Shown: positions 52,722 through 61,471 of the stretch, in pieces
Numbering within the stretch: the stretch's first letter is position 1
How the letters are laid out: each line of letters opens with the position of its first letter
Program-made: the position numbers and the translations under genes
Notes under the pieces: model-generated
What the model was told of the DNA's origin: nothing
Database searches by the model: none
The model's input: the letters and a program-made list of their open reading frames with translations, nothing else
Assembly (NCBI RefSeq): GCF_900177545.1
Contig: NZ_FXBQ01000001.1
Location: 3,008,163-3,072,162, forward strand
DNA: 64,000 nt
From: Maritimibacter sp. HL-12
GTDB lineage: Bacteria > Pseudomonadota > Alphaproteobacteria > Rhodobacterales > Rhodobacteraceae
Direction: 5' to 3'

Positions 52722-52936
52722 GGCTGCCTGCCTAGCCGGGAAAAGCCGCGAGGAAAAGCCGGGTCCTGCGGCTCTCATGGCGTTGTGAACGAGGCTGGCC
52801 CGGCCTCAAATGACTTTGCCGCGTGCGGGCCGGTGTTTGCCGGATCGCGCGGGCCACAGGTTTCGCCCTTGCCCCTGCGCCCCCGTGCGGGCTATCAATC
52901 CCGCGTTGCAAGCTGGCTTGGGTGGAAGGGCAGTTC

Positions 52937-54202
52937 ATGATGCGTCGCGTTGTTGTTACCGGTCTGGGAATGGTGTCGCCGTTGGCTTGCGGCGTGGAAG
53001 AGACATGGGCGCGCCTGCTTGCCGGTCAGTCGGGCGCGGGCCCGATCACCCGCTTCGATGCATCGCGCGTCGTCACCACCTATGCCTGCGAAGTGCCGCT
53101 TGGCGACGGGTCCGACGGCACCTTCAACGCCGACGACTGGATGGACCCGAAAGACCGCCGCAAGGTTGACGACTTCATCCTTTACGGCATCGCCGCCGCC
53201 GACCAGGCGGTGCGCGACGCGGGCTGGACCCCGCAAGACGAGGAAAGCCGCCAGCGCACCGGGGTGATGATCGGCTCGGGCATCGGCGGGCTGAACTCGA
53301 TTGCCGAAACCGCGCTGCTCATTCACGAGAAAGGGCCGCGCCGGGTGTCGCCGTTCTTCATTCCCGGCGCCTTGATCAACCTCGTTTCGGGCCAGGTCTC
53401 GATCCGCTACGGCTTCAAGGGGCCGAACCACGCGGTGGTGACGGCCTGTTCCTCCGGCGCGCATGCCATCGGCGATGCCGCCCGGCTGATCGCTTTCGAC
53501 GACGCCGACGTGATGCTCGCGGGTGGTGCGGAAGCCGCGATCGGCGAGATCGGCATCGCCGGCTTCAACGCCGCGCGCGCGCTCTCCAGCAAGCGCGCCG
53601 ACGCCCCTGAGACCGCCTCGCGGCCCTATGACGTCGACCGCGACGGCTTCGTGATGGGCGAGGGCGCGGGCATCGTGGTGCTCGAGGAATACGAACACGC
53701 CAAGGCGCGCGGCGCGAAGATCTACGCCGAGATCCTCGGCTACGGGCTCTCGGGCGATGCCTATCACATCACCGCGCCTTCCGAAGACGGCGAGGGCGGC
53801 GAACGCGCGATGCGCGCGGCGCTCAAGCGCGCAGGGCTCGAGCCCTCGGCGGTGGATTACATCAACGCCCACGGCACCTCGACGATGGCCGACGTGATCG
53901 AGCTGGCCGCCGTCGAGCGGATGCTGGGGGATCATGCGAAACATGCCACGATGTCCTCGACCAAATCGTCGATTGGCCACCTGCTCGGGGCTGCCGGTGC
54001 GGTTGAGGCGATCTTCTCGATCCTCGCGATCCGCGACCAGGTAGCGCCGCCGACGATCAACCTCGACAATCCGGCGGTGACGCCGAAGCTTTCGCTCGCC
54101 GCGAACGCGAAGGAAGAGCGCGAGATCAACGTCGCGATGTCGAACTCCTTCGGGTTCGGGGGCACCAACGCCTCGCTGGTGATCGGAAGGGTGCGCGACT
54201 GA
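52937..54202 (+). CDS. fabF: Beta-ketoacyl-ACP synthase II
   Basis: 421 residues. It extends acyl-ACP in fatty acid synthesis. The thiolase-fold active site is complete: C171 in VTACSSGAHAIG, H312 in INAHGTSTMAD and H348 in SSIGHLLGAAGA, with K343 in the same segment. The start VVVTGLGMVSPLACG and the Gly-rich end NSFGFGGTNASL are standard. ATG 52937 has GGAAGGGC upstream (a second ATG is 3 bases on). The mltG start overlaps its stop (TGATG). fabF-mltG is a common bacterial pairing. Confidence 0.97.
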   Translation: MMRRVVVTGLGMVSPLACGVEETWARLLAGQSGAGPITRFDASRVVTTYACEVPLGDGSDGTFNADDWMDPKDRRKVDDFILYGIAAADQAVRDAGWTPQDEESRQRTGVMIGSGIGGLNSIAETALLIHEKGPRRVSPFFIPGALINLVSGQVSIRYGFKGPNHAVVTACSSGAHAIGDAARLIAFDDADVMLAGGAEAAIGEIGIAGFNAARALSSKRADAPETASRPYDVDRDGFVMGEGAGIVVLEEYEHAKARGAKIYAEILGYGLSGDAYHITAPSEDGEGGERAMRAALKRAGLEPSAVDYINAHGTSTMADVIELAAVERMLGDHAKHATMSSTKSSIGHLLGAAGAVEAIFSILAIRDQVAPPTINLDNPAVTPKLSLAANAKEEREINVAMSNSFGFGGTNASLVIGRVRD

Positions 54203-55356
54203 TGTGGCGAAACATCGCTTCCACGTCGCTGTCGCTCTTTGTACTGGCGCTCATCGTGCTCGGTGGGCTGATTGCATGGGGTCAGCGTCAGTATGTCGAG
54301 CCGGGGCCGCTTGAGGTGGCGATCTGCCTGCGCGTCGAGCCCGGGGCCAACTTCGCCCGGGTGTCGGACAACCTCGCCGAAGAGGGCGCAGTGTCTTCCG
54401 CCGCGATCTTCCGCATGGGCGCGGATTATTCCGGCAAGGCGCAGGCGCTGAAGGCGGGCAGTTTTCTCGTGCCGGAGAACGCCTCGATGGCCGAGATCGT
54501 CGATATCGTCACCCGCGGCGGGGCCTCGAGCTGCGGCACCGAGATTGTCTATCGCATCGGCGTGTTGGCCAGCGCGGTGCAGGTGCGCGAGCTTGATCCG
54601 GCGACCGAGCGCTTCGTCACCCGTGCCGAGTTCACCCCCGATGCCGAGGAGATTCCGGCCGATTACCTGCGTCTGCGCGAGCAGGCCGATACCCGCTTCC
54701 GGATCGCGGTGGCCGAGGGGGCAACCTCGTGGCAGGTTGTCGAGGCGCTGAAGGCCGCCGAGTTTCTTGCCGGCAGCGTCGACGACGTGCCGCCCGAGGG
54801 ATTGCTCGCGCCCGACAGCTACGAGGTGCGCCCGGGCGAGGACCGCGCCGAGGTGATTGCCCGGATGCAGAGCGCCCAGGAAGTGCGGCTCGCCGATGCC
54901 TGGGCCAACCGCGCCGACGGGTTGCCCTATGGCACGCCGGAGGAGGCCCTGATCATGGCCTCGATCGTCGAGAAGGAAACCGGCCTTGCCGACGAGCGGC
55001 GCACCGTGGCGAGCGTTTTCGTCAACCGGCTGCGGGCCGGCATGCGGCTGCAGACCGACCCGACGGTGATCTATGGCATCACCCGGGGGCAGGGTGCTCT
55101 GGGCCGGGGCCTGCGGCAATCGGAACTGCGCTCGGAGACGCCGTACAACACCTACGTGGTCGACGGGCTTCCGCCGACGCCGATCGCCAATCCCGGCCTC
55201 GCCTCGATCGAAGCGGCGCTCGACCCGGCAGACACGGATTTCATCTTCTTCGTTGCCGATGGCACCGGTGGCCACGCCTTCGCGGAGACGCTGGCGGAGC
55301 ACAACCGCAACGTTGCGCGCTGGCGCGAGATCGAGGCCGAGCGGGCGCGTGAGTAG
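54202..55356 (+). CDS. mltG: Endolytic transglycosylase MltG (YceG-like)
   Basis: 384 residues. One membrane span (about 8-27) anchors the protein; the periplasmic part has a LysM-like subdomain and the YceG catalytic domain. The catalytic Glu lies in ALIMASIVEKETGLADE (E257/E259). LQTDPTVIYGITRG and YNTYVVDGLPPTPIANPGLASI are conserved. MltG cuts nascent glycan strands and sets their length. The gene overlaps fabF by one base. Confidence 0.96.
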   Translation: MWRNIASTSLSLFVLALIVLGGLIAWGQRQYVEPGPLEVAICLRVEPGANFARVSDNLAEEGAVSSAAIFRMGADYSGKAQALKAGSFLVPENASMAEIVDIVTRGGASSCGTEIVYRIGVLASAVQVRELDPATERFVTRAEFTPDAEEIPADYLRLREQADTRFRIAVAEGATSWQVVEALKAAEFLAGSVDDVPPEGLLAPDSYEVRPGEDRAEVIARMQSAQEVRLADAWANRADGLPYGTPEEALIMASIVEKETGLADERRTVASVFVNRLRAGMRLQTDPTVIYGITRGQGALGRGLRQSELRSETPYNTYVVDGLPPTPIANPGLASIEAALDPADTDFIFFVADGTGGHAFAETLAEHNRNVARWREIEAERARE

Positions 55357-55546
55357 GCCCTGCCGCGCGCCTTCGGGCCGGTGAAGCGGGCCCCGCGCGT
55401 GCCATGCGTTCCGCCGCCCGCTCTGGCACCTGCCGGGCCTCCGCGAGCCCGGCCTTGCCAATGAACGGCCATTCGGCGCGGCATTCCACGCGATTTGATC
55501 ACGCAAGGCCTTGCCGATACCTGAAATGGGGGTGAAACAGGGGGCC

Positions 55547-55912
55547 ATGAACCGGATATCCTCTACCTACCGGCGTCGCCTTGCGGTGTTGCTGACCATC
55601 GTGCTCGGTGTTGCGATCGTGTGGATCACGCTCACGCCGCAATCCTTGCCGGAGTCCGGTGCGATCCCGCTTGACAAGATCGCCCACCTGGTCGCCTTCA
55701 CCGCCTTGATCCTGCCAACGGCATGGCTCTATCCGCGCGCTCTGTTCGTGACGCTGCCGCTGGCGGTGTTGCTCGGGGCGGCCATCGAACTGTTGCAGCC
55801 GCTTGTTGGCCGAGGGCGGGAGTTTGCGGATTTCCTGATGGATATCATTGGCCTGGGATCGGGGATCGTGTTGGGGGCGGGATTGCGGCGGCTGAAAATA
55901 ACGTCGGCCTGA
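55547..55912 (+). CDS. VanZ-like membrane protein
   Basis: 121 residues with four hydrophobic stretches. Family residues are TLTPQSLPESG after helix 1, LDKIAHLVAFTALI, and the acidic helix GAAIELLQPLVGRGREFADFLMDIIGLGSG (in part). VanZ-like proteins are small membrane proteins of unclear function, several linked to cell-wall or polysaccharide loci. ATG 55547 is chosen with AGGGGG upstream; an ATG 21 bases earlier is possible. A convergent tyrosine-kinase gene ends 104 bases downstream. Confidence 0.83.
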   Translation: MNRISSTYRRRLAVLLTIVLGVAIVWITLTPQSLPESGAIPLDKIAHLVAFTALILPTAWLYPRALFVTLPLAVLLGAAIELLQPLVGRGREFADFLMDIIGLGSGIVLGAGLRRLKITSA

Positions 55913-56015
55913 CGCCTGCCCGCGAAGAGCAACGCCCGGATCGGGCCATGATCGGAGAGCGGGGGCGGCTCGACCGGTCCTGGCCCCTGATCGCGGTGGA
56001 GGACCTGCCGGGCCG

Positions 56016-58061
56016 TCAGTCCGAATAGTAGCGGTTTGCGTGGTGGCCATAGGCACCGCCCGCTTCGGCGAGGCCGTATCGTTTCATCCCCTTGGGATCG
56101 ACGATATTGAGGATCGCCCCGGTGATGGACAGGCCCGCAAGGCTGAATTGACGGTTGGCTTCGCGGACCTGGGCGCGCGAGGTTGCATCCCATTTCACGG
56201 TGAAGAGGATGGCATCGGCCATTCGTGCGATGATCCGGCCGTCCGGCACCAGCAGGACCGGGGGCGTGTCGATGATGACGAAGTCATAGCGTTGCCGAAC
56301 ATCGGTGACGAACTGCGCGAACCGGTCGGAAGAAAAGATGTCCGCGGCGTTTGCGCTGCTTTCCTCGCCTTGCAGAACATCGATGCCGATGGGCGCGATA
56401 TGCTCGACGGCCTCTTCGAATCGCGCCGCCCCGGAGAGAACCGAAAGCAGGCCGGTGGTGTTTTCAAAGCTGAAATAGTCGCGAAACACCCGGCGGCGGA
56501 TATCGCCTTCGATCAGCAGCACCTTCTTGCGCAGCCCCGACAGGTTGTGGGCCAGCGCGATCGCGGTTGTCGTCTTGCCCTCACCGGACAGCGAGGAGGT
56601 GGAAACAATGATCTGCGGCGGTCGATCGAGATTGGACAGAAGCACCGACGTGCGCAGGTTGCGCACCGATTCGGCGGCGGCCGAAGTTGGATTTTTCACA
56701 AGGTAGTCAACGATGTCACGTCGTTTCCGGGCGGTGACGAGCGGAATCTGCCCGATCACCTGAAGACCGGTTTCGCGCTCGATTTCCTCCCCGGTGCGAA
56801 AGCCGGTGCGCAGGTTTTCGCGGGCCACGAAACCGGCCCCGCCAAGGATCAGGCCAAGCAAGGCGGCGAGGCCGACGATGCGCGATGCAACCGGCTCCGA
56901 AGGCGTGTCGGGGCGGACCGCGTAGGACAACACCCGGCTGTCGGGTTGCTGGATCCCCTGTTGCACCGTTGTCTCCTGCAACCGGACGAGGAAATGCTGG
57001 TAGATTGCGCGCAGGGCCTCGGCTTCGCGTTCAAGCTGCTCCAGCGCCACCAGATCCCCCGATTGCCGGGCATAGCTCGTTTCGAGCGTGGCAAGGGCGC
57101 CTTCGAGGAGCGCGATCTGGGAGTCGCTGCGCGCCAGTTCGGCTCCGAGCCCGCCAGTGGTTGATTGCGCACCCCGATCAAGCGGTGCCCCCGCCGACAG
57201 ATCGCCACCGCGCGCCTCCCCGGGTTGTGCCGCCGGCATGTTCGGCTCAGCCGAAACCCGGTTGGCCAGGCCATCGCGACGCGCCTGCAGATCGGCCAAC
57301 CTGGCCCGGGTTTCCTTGATTTGCCGGTTCAGGATTTCCAGCGCCTGCGGCGAGATCAGTTCCGCCTGTGCGGCATACCGGGCGATATCGGCTTCGGCGG
57401 ACTGCAGCTCGGTCTTGAGCGACGCAACCCGTTCCGACAGCCACTCCGTGCCCGATGCCAGCGCCTCGGCCTTGGTTTGCGACTGGTTGCGGATATAGAT
57501 GTCGGCCAACCCGTTGGCCAATCCCGCCGCTATTTCGGGCGATCGGCTGGTTGCGGTGATCGAGAAAACATAGCTTGCGCGCAGGTTGGTGATCGAGATC
57601 GCCTCGGTTGCGCGGTCGATCGTGGCATCGCGCCCGCGCAAGGCGGCTTCGCCGGAAGGCTCTGCCGCGAGGACGGGGTTGAACTCGGGATCGGCGGCGA
57701 GATCGAGCTCATCGACGAGCTGCCCGATCAACAGCCGCGAGCGCAGAACCTCCGCCTCGGTGTTGATCGTTGCCTGATCCCCGGTCAGCCCGGATACGGC
57801 AGCCTGAAAGTCGATCATCGGTGCCTGCCGGTGATCGAGCGCGATGGTTGCCCGCGCGGTGTATTTCGGAACCGCGATCAGGTTGACATAGCTCCAGGCC
57901 AGCCCCCCGAAGGCGATCGCCGCGAGCAGTATCCAGACCTTGCCGCGCCACAGCAGCCGGGCCAGCGTGACCGGATCGAATGTGGCATGCGGGGCGGGCG
58001 CGGCCTCGGAATGGATGTGCCCGGTGCCATCGAGGAAGGGGCGCAATTGCTCGTGTTTCAT
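56016..58061 (-). CDS. Polysaccharide chain-length determinant/tyrosine autokinase (Wzc type)
   Basis: 681 residues. A Wzz domain with TM1 (about 42-63) and TM2 (393-413) encloses a long periplasmic coiled coil (210-270 and 310-370). The cytoplasmic BY-kinase has Walker A LSGEGKTT (492-498), A-prime LLIEGDIRRR (515-524) and Walker B FVIIDTPP (594-601). The A-prime motif has Glu for the first Asp of DxD. A C-terminal Tyr group (Y662, Y671, Y678, Y679) is the probable autophosphorylation site. Such proteins control chain length and export of exopolysaccharide. The 266-base upstream gap is divergent with the GT2 gene. Confidence 0.94.
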   Translation of the reverse strand: MKHEQLRPFLDGTGHIHSEAAPAPHATFDPVTLARLLWRGKVWILLAAIAFGGLAWSYVNLIAVPKYTARATIALDHRQAPMIDFQAAVSGLTGDQATINTEAEVLRSRLLIGQLVDELDLAADPEFNPVLAAEPSGEAALRGRDATIDRATEAISITNLRASYVFSITATSRSPEIAAGLANGLADIYIRNQSQTKAEALASGTEWLSERVASLKTELQSAEADIARYAAQAELISPQALEILNRQIKETRARLADLQARRDGLANRVSAEPNMPAAQPGEARGGDLSAGAPLDRGAQSTTGGLGAELARSDSQIALLEGALATLETSYARQSGDLVALEQLEREAEALRAIYQHFLVRLQETTVQQGIQQPDSRVLSYAVRPDTPSEPVASRIVGLAALLGLILGGAGFVARENLRTGFRTGEEIERETGLQVIGQIPLVTARKRRDIVDYLVKNPTSAAAESVRNLRTSVLLSNLDRPPQIIVSTSSLSGEGKTTTAIALAHNLSGLRKKVLLIEGDIRRRVFRDYFSFENTTGLLSVLSGAARFEEAVEHIAPIGIDVLQGEESSANAADIFSSDRFAQFVTDVRQRYDFVIIDTPPVLLVPDGRIIARMADAILFTVKWDATSRAQVREANRQFSLAGLSITGAILNIVDPKGMKRYGLAEAGGAYGHHANRYYSD

Positions 58062-58160
58062 GGCTCGTCCTTTTCGCCGCCGGTGCGTGAAGCGGTGGGC
58101 ACCGGTGTCCGGTTGCCCGGGTCGCCATGACTTTCCCAGCGAAAGGTGAAGTTTTGCTTA

Positions 58161-58213
58161 GCCCCGGCCCGAAAAAAAGGCCCGGGCCGCCGCGTCATGG
58201 GCCGGGCCGGGGC
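58161..58213. other. GC-rich inverted repeat between divergent exopolysaccharide genes
   Basis: GCCCCGGCC (58161-58169) is repeated inverted at GGCCGGGGC (58205-58213), a perfect 9-bp stem with a 35-base loop that itself contains a run of seven A (58172-58178) and the palindrome GGCCCGGGCC. It lies in the 266-base gap shared by the tyrosine autokinase and the GT2 gene. It could be an operator or an RNA structure in the GT2 leader; no family is recognised. Confidence 0.4.
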
Positions 58214-58327
58214 CGACAAGGCGCGCCCGACACCGCGCCCGAGGTCGGTCTGGCCGCGGTCTCTGGACGGCCCCGGCGGGGCGCACTAATGTGGCGCGCA
58301 GCGGGCGGAAGACAGAGGCAGAGCGCG

Positions 58328-59077
58328 ATGCGGATCACGATCGTTACGGCCGTCTTCAATGCGCAAGCGACCGTGGCCGACGCGATCGGCAGCGTTGCCG
58401 CACAAAGCCATCCCGATCTTGAGCACCTTGTCATCGACGGTGGCTCCACCGATGGCACCCTCGACGCGATCCGGTCGTGCGATTGCGACCGGCTCGCCCT
58501 GGTCAGTGAGCCGGATGACGGCATCTACGACGCTTTGAACAAAGGGATTTCCCGGGCCACCGGGGAGGTGGTGGGATTGGTTCACGCCGACGATTTTCTG
58601 GCGCACCGGGACGTGATCAAACAGGTTGCAGAGGCGTTTTCCGACCCCGAGGTCGATGCGGTCTATGGCGATCTCGATTATGTCGCCGCCAGCGACAGCG
58701 CCCGGATCATCCGGCACTGGAAGGCCGGTGCCTTTCGCCCCGCGCGGCTGAAATGGGGCTGGATGCCGCCACACCCGACCTTGTTCCTCCGGCGTCGGGT
58801 TTTCGAGGCGCACGGCCTCTACGATACCGGTTTCCGGATTGCCGCCGATTATGATGCCGTCCTGCGCTATTTCGGAACCGGCACTCTCTGCGCGGTCTAC
58901 CTGCCCGAGGTGCTCGTCAAGATGCGGGTCGGCGGTGAAAGCAACCGCAGCCTTGAGCGGATCTGGACCAAGAGCAGGGAAGACTATGCCGCGATCAGGC
59001 GGAACCGGGTTGGCGGCGTGCCAACGCTGATTGCGAAAAACCTCTCCAAGCTGCCGCAGTTCTTCCTGCGGTCCTGA
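58328..59077 (+). CDS. Family 2 glycosyltransferase
   Basis: 249 residues. GT-A fold start MRITIVTAVFNAQATVADAI, with DGGSTDGTLD, EPDDGIYDALNKGISRATGEVVGLVHADDFL (in part; the DxD-like metal site is HADD) and a WGWMPPHPTLFLRR acceptor-side motif, matching GT2 enzymes of exopolysaccharide clusters (WcaA/TuaG-like). No membrane span, so cytoplasmic or peripheral. ATG 58328 has AGAGGCAGAG before it. It shares a divergent control region with the autokinase and is convergent with the NusG-like gene. Confidence 0.93.
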   Translation: MRITIVTAVFNAQATVADAIGSVAAQSHPDLEHLVIDGGSTDGTLDAIRSCDCDRLALVSEPDDGIYDALNKGISRATGEVVGLVHADDFLAHRDVIKQVAEAFSDPEVDAVYGDLDYVAASDSARIIRHWKAGAFRPARLKWGWMPPHPTLFLRRRVFEAHGLYDTGFRIAADYDAVLRYFGTGTLCAVYLPEVLVKMRVGGESNRSLERIWTKSREDYAAIRRNRVGGVPTLIAKNLSKLPQFFLRS

Positions 59078-59104
59078 GGCGCGGCACCGGGGCGGGCCCT
59101 GCCT

Positions 59105-59617
59105 TCAGAGCCGGCGCACATCGTCTTGCGGCACCGAAACCCGGGTGGCTTGCCCCATCAGGTCGATCAGCAGCCAGACCCGGCGATCGGGTTCGATGGT
59201 TTCAACCTTGGCGACGAACTCGGCAAAAGGCCCCTTGGTGAGCCGGACTTCCTGCCCTTCGACGAGGTCTTCCAGCGGCACCACCACGCCTTCCGCGTCG
59301 CACCGGGCCCGCAGGTTTTCGACCAATGCATCCGGCACCGTCGCGGGGGCCCCGCCGAGGTTCACCAGCCGGGTGATCCCCAAGGTGGAATTCACGCTGC
59401 GCCAGCCCGATTGAACCGGGTCGAAGGCAATGAAGATATAGCCGGGAAACAGCGGCGCATGGCTCTCGATGAACCGGCCAGACTGGCGGCGGGTGACGCG
59501 GGTCATCGGCAGAAACACCTCGAAGCCTTGCCGCAGGAGGTTGCGCTCGGCGATCCGGTGACTGTTGGGCTTGATCTGGGCAAGGTACCAGCCCCGGCCA
59601 TTTGATGCGGATGTCAT
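59105..59617 (-). CDS. NusG paralogue (RfaH/specialised antiterminator type)
   Basis: 170 residues. The NGN domain has GWYLAQIKPNSHRIAERNLLRQGFEVFLPM (in part), FPGYIFIAFDP and WRSVNSTLGITRLV; the C-terminal KOW domain has VEGQEVRLTKGPFAEFVAKVETI and ends VSVPQDDVRRL. The LPM and PLFPGYIF wording resembles RfaH/LoaP-like specialised factors more than housekeeping NusG. These bind RNA polymerase and suppress pausing and termination in long operons, often for surface polysaccharides. It is divergent from such an operon, whose start carries an ops-like site (59835-59847). Confidence 0.88.
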   Translation of the reverse strand: MTSASNGRGWYLAQIKPNSHRIAERNLLRQGFEVFLPMTRVTRRQSGRFIESHAPLFPGYIFIAFDPVQSGWRSVNSTLGITRLVNLGGAPATVPDALVENLRARCDAEGVVVPLEDLVEGQEVRLTKGPFAEFVAKVETIEPDRRVWLLIDLMGQATRVSVPQDDVRRL

Positions 59618-59834
59618 GCGGGTCCTCTTCGCGGCTTGCCGCCACTAAGACCCGGGCACGGCGCGTTTGCAAGGGTGACCGGCTGCCCGCGCGGATCATC
59701 GGCAACAAGCCGACGCTGTTGCACCGGGGCCGCGTTTCCCGGATCGCCATGAACCCGATTTTAACGGCCCCCGGCGTATTTGATTCGACATGGAAAGTCG
59801 TGCCTTTCAATCGTGCCCGGGGCCTCGGTCCTCG

Positions 59835-59847
59835 TGCGGTAGCTTGC
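59835..59847 (+). promoter_or_regulatory. ops-like element upstream of the exopolysaccharide operon
   Basis: TGCGGTAGCTTGC matches the enterobacterial ops core GGCGGTAGNNTG at all fixed bases except the first. It lies 5 bases before ATG 59852 and 218 bases from the start of the divergent RfaH-like gene. No Shine-Dalgarno sequence precedes the ATG; in E. coli, RfaH also helps ribosomes load on such messages. One other copy of GCGGTAGNNTG occurs in the window, inside a coding gene near 17713, so chance cannot be excluded. Confidence 0.5.
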
Positions 59848-59851
59848 CCGG

Positions 59852-61471
59852 ATGACGCCGGGTCGTGAGCCTTTCCGCGGCAACGGCCCGCCGGTGGCGC
59901 AGCCGATGGCAACGCGCGGCGGGGAACCGCGGGCATGGCCCCACGGCGGCGTCTCGGGCGATCCGCACCGGCCGGCCCCGCCCGGCGTCCGCACCGCAGC
60001 GCGCCTGCCGCAAGCGCCCGGGTCCTTGCCGCGCGGGCCCATCTTGCTCACTCTCCTCGTGCTCACGATCGCGATGCTCGGCGCAAGCATCCTGGCCTCC
60101 GTGCCGCTTACGAGCGCCGGTGTGCACCTGCTCAACACCGCTATTCCTGCCGCCATCGCGCTGGGCTTCTCCGGCATGGCGCTGTGGTTGGTGACGGCAT
60201 CGCCGGCCCTGATCTGGACCCCGGCGGTGATGTTCTTCGCCCATCTCGCGGTTTTCCGGGGCCTCGGCCCGCTGGTCTACGTGATGGGCACCGAGGCGAC
60301 CCGGGCGAAGGTTTTCAGCGGTGTCTGGGGGCTCTCGCCGGAAGAACTGCTGGCAACCCACGTGCTCAACCTGGTTGGGGCGGTTGCGGTTGTTGCCGGC
60401 ATTGCGCTGGTGGCCTTGCGGGTGCCCCGGGCGACCCGAAGCGCTCAGTTTGGCGCGCGCGACGTCGGTGTGCCCGCGGCGGCGGTCACGCTGTTGCTGA
60501 CCGGGGCGCTGGTGCGCTACGGCGTCGTGATCCCGGTGACCTTCGGGGTTACGGAAAACCACCTGCCGGGATCCGTGCTCAAGCTGCGCTACCTCCTCGA
60601 TCTCGGGTTTGCCCTGCTCGCCTACCTTGCGGCAACGCGGCGGGGAACGTGGGTGCTCGTGTTCTGGGTTCTGTTTCCGCTCCACCTCTTCACCCTTGTC
60701 CTCGAGTTCAAGAAGTCGGCGGTGGTGATCGGCCTGATGCTGCCGGTGCTCGGGGCCTACCTCGCCAACGGAAAGCTCCGGCCGCTGGTGCTGCGCACCC
60801 TCGCGATCGGGTGCCTGATCGTGATGTTCCATCCGACGGTCAAGTCGGCCCGGGCCGAGATGACCTTGCTCTCGGGCGACGCATTCGGTGCCACCTTCTC
60901 GCAACGCGTCGAGATCCTGCAGGGTCTGGCCTTCGGCGGGCCAGGGTCTGCAACCGAGGTCATGTCGGCAAAACCCGAGCAGGTTGGCTGGATAAGGCTC
61001 TCATATGCGGCGCAACAGGCCATCGCCATGGGCTGGTACGACGCGGGCGCTCCGCAAGACACGGTGTCGGACGCGTGGAAGGTGTTCGTGCCGCGGATGT
61101 TCTGGCCCGACAAACCCACCTTTTCCGAATTGGGGCGCAACTTCTACATCGCCGTGACCGGCGGCGACGGGGCCTTGTTCGGCCTCACGGTGTTTGCCGA
61201 CGGCTACCTCAATCACGGCTGGGGTGGCGTACTCGCCATCGGTCTGTTGACCGGGGTTTTCTTCGGGCTGACATCGCATTTTGCCCTCCGGGTGGTGAAC
61301 CGGCGCGATTTTGCCCTGCTGCCCGCCGTGTTTTTTGCCATGGACATGGCCTTGCGGGAAATGAACAGCTGGATCCTCACCGGGATCGTCGGGCAGATCC
61401 CGTTTTTCCTCGCCTATGTCGGGCTGGTCAGCCTGAGCCGGTTCGCAGGCCGTGCGAGGCAGGCGGGATGA
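59852..61471 (+). CDS. O-antigen/exopolysaccharide polymerase-like membrane protein (Wzy-like)
   Basis: 539 residues at most. About 60 N-terminal residues are Pro/Gly/Arg-rich, after which ten or more hydrophobic helices follow (from LLTLLVLTIAMLGASILASV on). A large loop with VKSARAEMTLLSGDAF, AWKVFVPRMFWPDKPTFSEL and FADGYLNHGWGGVLAIGLLTG is in the position of the periplasmic loop of Wzy polymerases, and FVPRMFWPDKP is common in their annotation. No catalytic signature is decisive. The start may be downstream (ATG 59906 or a GTG/TTG near 60000) because the hydrophilic head is unusual. Overlaps the sulfotransferase by ATGA. Confidence 0.75.
   Translation: MTPGREPFRGNGPPVAQPMATRGGEPRAWPHGGVSGDPHRPAPPGVRTAARLPQAPGSLPRGPILLTLLVLTIAMLGASILASVPLTSAGVHLLNTAIPAAIALGFSGMALWLVTASPALIWTPAVMFFAHLAVFRGLGPLVYVMGTEATRAKVFSGVWGLSPEELLATHVLNLVGAVAVVAGIALVALRVPRATRSAQFGARDVGVPAAAVTLLLTGALVRYGVVIPVTFGVTENHLPGSVLKLRYLLDLGFALLAYLAATRRGTWVLVFWVLFPLHLFTLVLEFKKSAVVIGLMLPVLGAYLANGKLRPLVLRTLAIGCLIVMFHPTVKSARAEMTLLSGDAFGATFSQRVEILQGLAFGGPGSATEVMSAKPEQVGWIRLSYAAQQAIAMGWYDAGAPQDTVSDAWKVFVPRMFWPDKPTFSELGRNFYIAVTGGDGALFGLTVFADGYLNHGWGGVLAIGLLTGVFFGLTSHFALRVVNRRDFALLPAVFFAMDMALREMNSWILTGIVGQIPFFLAYVGLVSLSRFAGRARQAG

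Noticed and set aside
52722-52936. tRNA or small RNA in the gap before fabF
   Set aside because: No T-loop-like GGTTCRANNCC sequence or cloverleaf potential that I can see.
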